Source: CAZPNX01 sp964518765
GTDB taxonomy: Bacteria > Edwardsbacteria > AC1 > EtOH8
Assembly: GCA_964518765.1 (NCBI GenBank)
Contig: CAZFJC010000011.1
Location: 1 to 64,000 of the forward strand
DNA: 64,000 nt
Direction: 5' to 3'
Position numbers and translations under genes: made by a program. Positions 63,979-64,000 of the stretch are shown one piece after another. The first letter of the stretch is position 1. Each line of letters opens with the position of its first letter. The notes under the pieces were generated by a model. The model searched no databases. It was not told where the DNA came from and worked only from the letters and a program-made list of their open reading frames with translations.

Positions 63979-64000
63979 ATGGTAGTCTCCTGGCCGCCGT
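63979..64000 (+). CDS. Start of next gene, possibly rnfD (cut by window end)
   Basis: An ATG directly after the rnfC stop encodes M-V-V-S-W-P-P before the window ends. In Rnf clusters rnfD normally follows rnfC, and the tight junction fits. The sequence is too short to identify. Confidence 0.4.

Overview
The window is one GC-rich bacterial scaffold segment. It opens in the 3' part of a 23S rRNA gene, has a 5S gene behind it, and then carries almost the whole transcription and translation superoperon on the + strand. The order is tRNA-Thr, tuf, rpmG, tRNA-Trp, secE, nusG, rplKAJL, rpoBC, rpsLG, fusA, a second tuf, and then the complete S10, spc and alpha clusters through rplQ (about 1.6 to 35.6 kb). 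An anaerobic lifestyle is suggested by a class III ribonucleotide reductase locus, an RnfC-type electron transport subunit and no visible aerobic enzymes. A secreted protein with a C-terminal type IX secretion (Por) sorting domain, an OmpA/MotB-like protein and an AsmA-like protein point to a diderm of the FCB (Fibrobacterota-Chlorobi-Bacteroidota) group, probably an uncultured candidate phylum. A 100-N assembly gap suggests a metagenome-derived genome. The phylum is inference.

Layout: 1-1226 rRNA; 1227-1638 spacer with a structured hairpin and the promoter of the tRNA-Thr/tuf operon; 1639-14494 tuf, L33, secE/nusG, L11-L1-L10-L12 and RNA polymerase, ending in a strong terminator; 14495-19178 str operon from a near-consensus promoter; 19307-35642 S10, spc and alpha genes ending in a terminator; 35642-38958 envelope genes (GH-like 10 protein, OmpA/MotB-like protein, glycosyltransferase); 39095-45262 the nrdR-nrdD-nrdG locus, interrupted by repeats, a nucleotidyltransferase cassette and the gap; 45309-57685 housekeeping and envelope genes (TPR, AsmA, polA, MFS, coaE, prfB, a RAM-domain protein, a secreted T9SS protein); asnS; 59041-60830 an AT-rich island with a SDH-type protease and a toxin-antitoxin-like pair; then a lipoprotein, and divergent trxB-like and rnfC genes.

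The most unusual locus is the anaerobic ribonucleotide reductase. NrdD (39774-42209) has two ATP-cones, the catalytic core and the four-Cys zinc ribbon, but its reading frame stops one residue before the position where the family carries the radical glycine. The missing tail, with the R-V-T-G-Y-F glycyl-radical motif and the W-N-K-G-K segment, is encoded about 1.4 kb downstream by a separate 94-residue protein (43640-43924), just before nrdG. Between them lie palindromic repeats, 13 perfectly phased 21-bp tandem units, a truncated copy of the 5' end of the tail gene, and a two-gene nucleotidyltransferase cassette. This looks like a ribonucleotide reductase split at its radical loop, analogous in idea to the GrcA/YfiD spare part of pyruvate formate-lyase.

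Other points are two tuf genes that appear identical at nucleotide level, with codon choice unlike the neighbouring genes; a long hairpin between rplL and rpoB that looks like an attenuator; several genes whose -10 box lies so close to the ATG that leaderless mRNAs are likely; a small toxin-like protein with a Cys4 zinc knuckle; and many spacers filled with short AT-rich imperfect palindromes.
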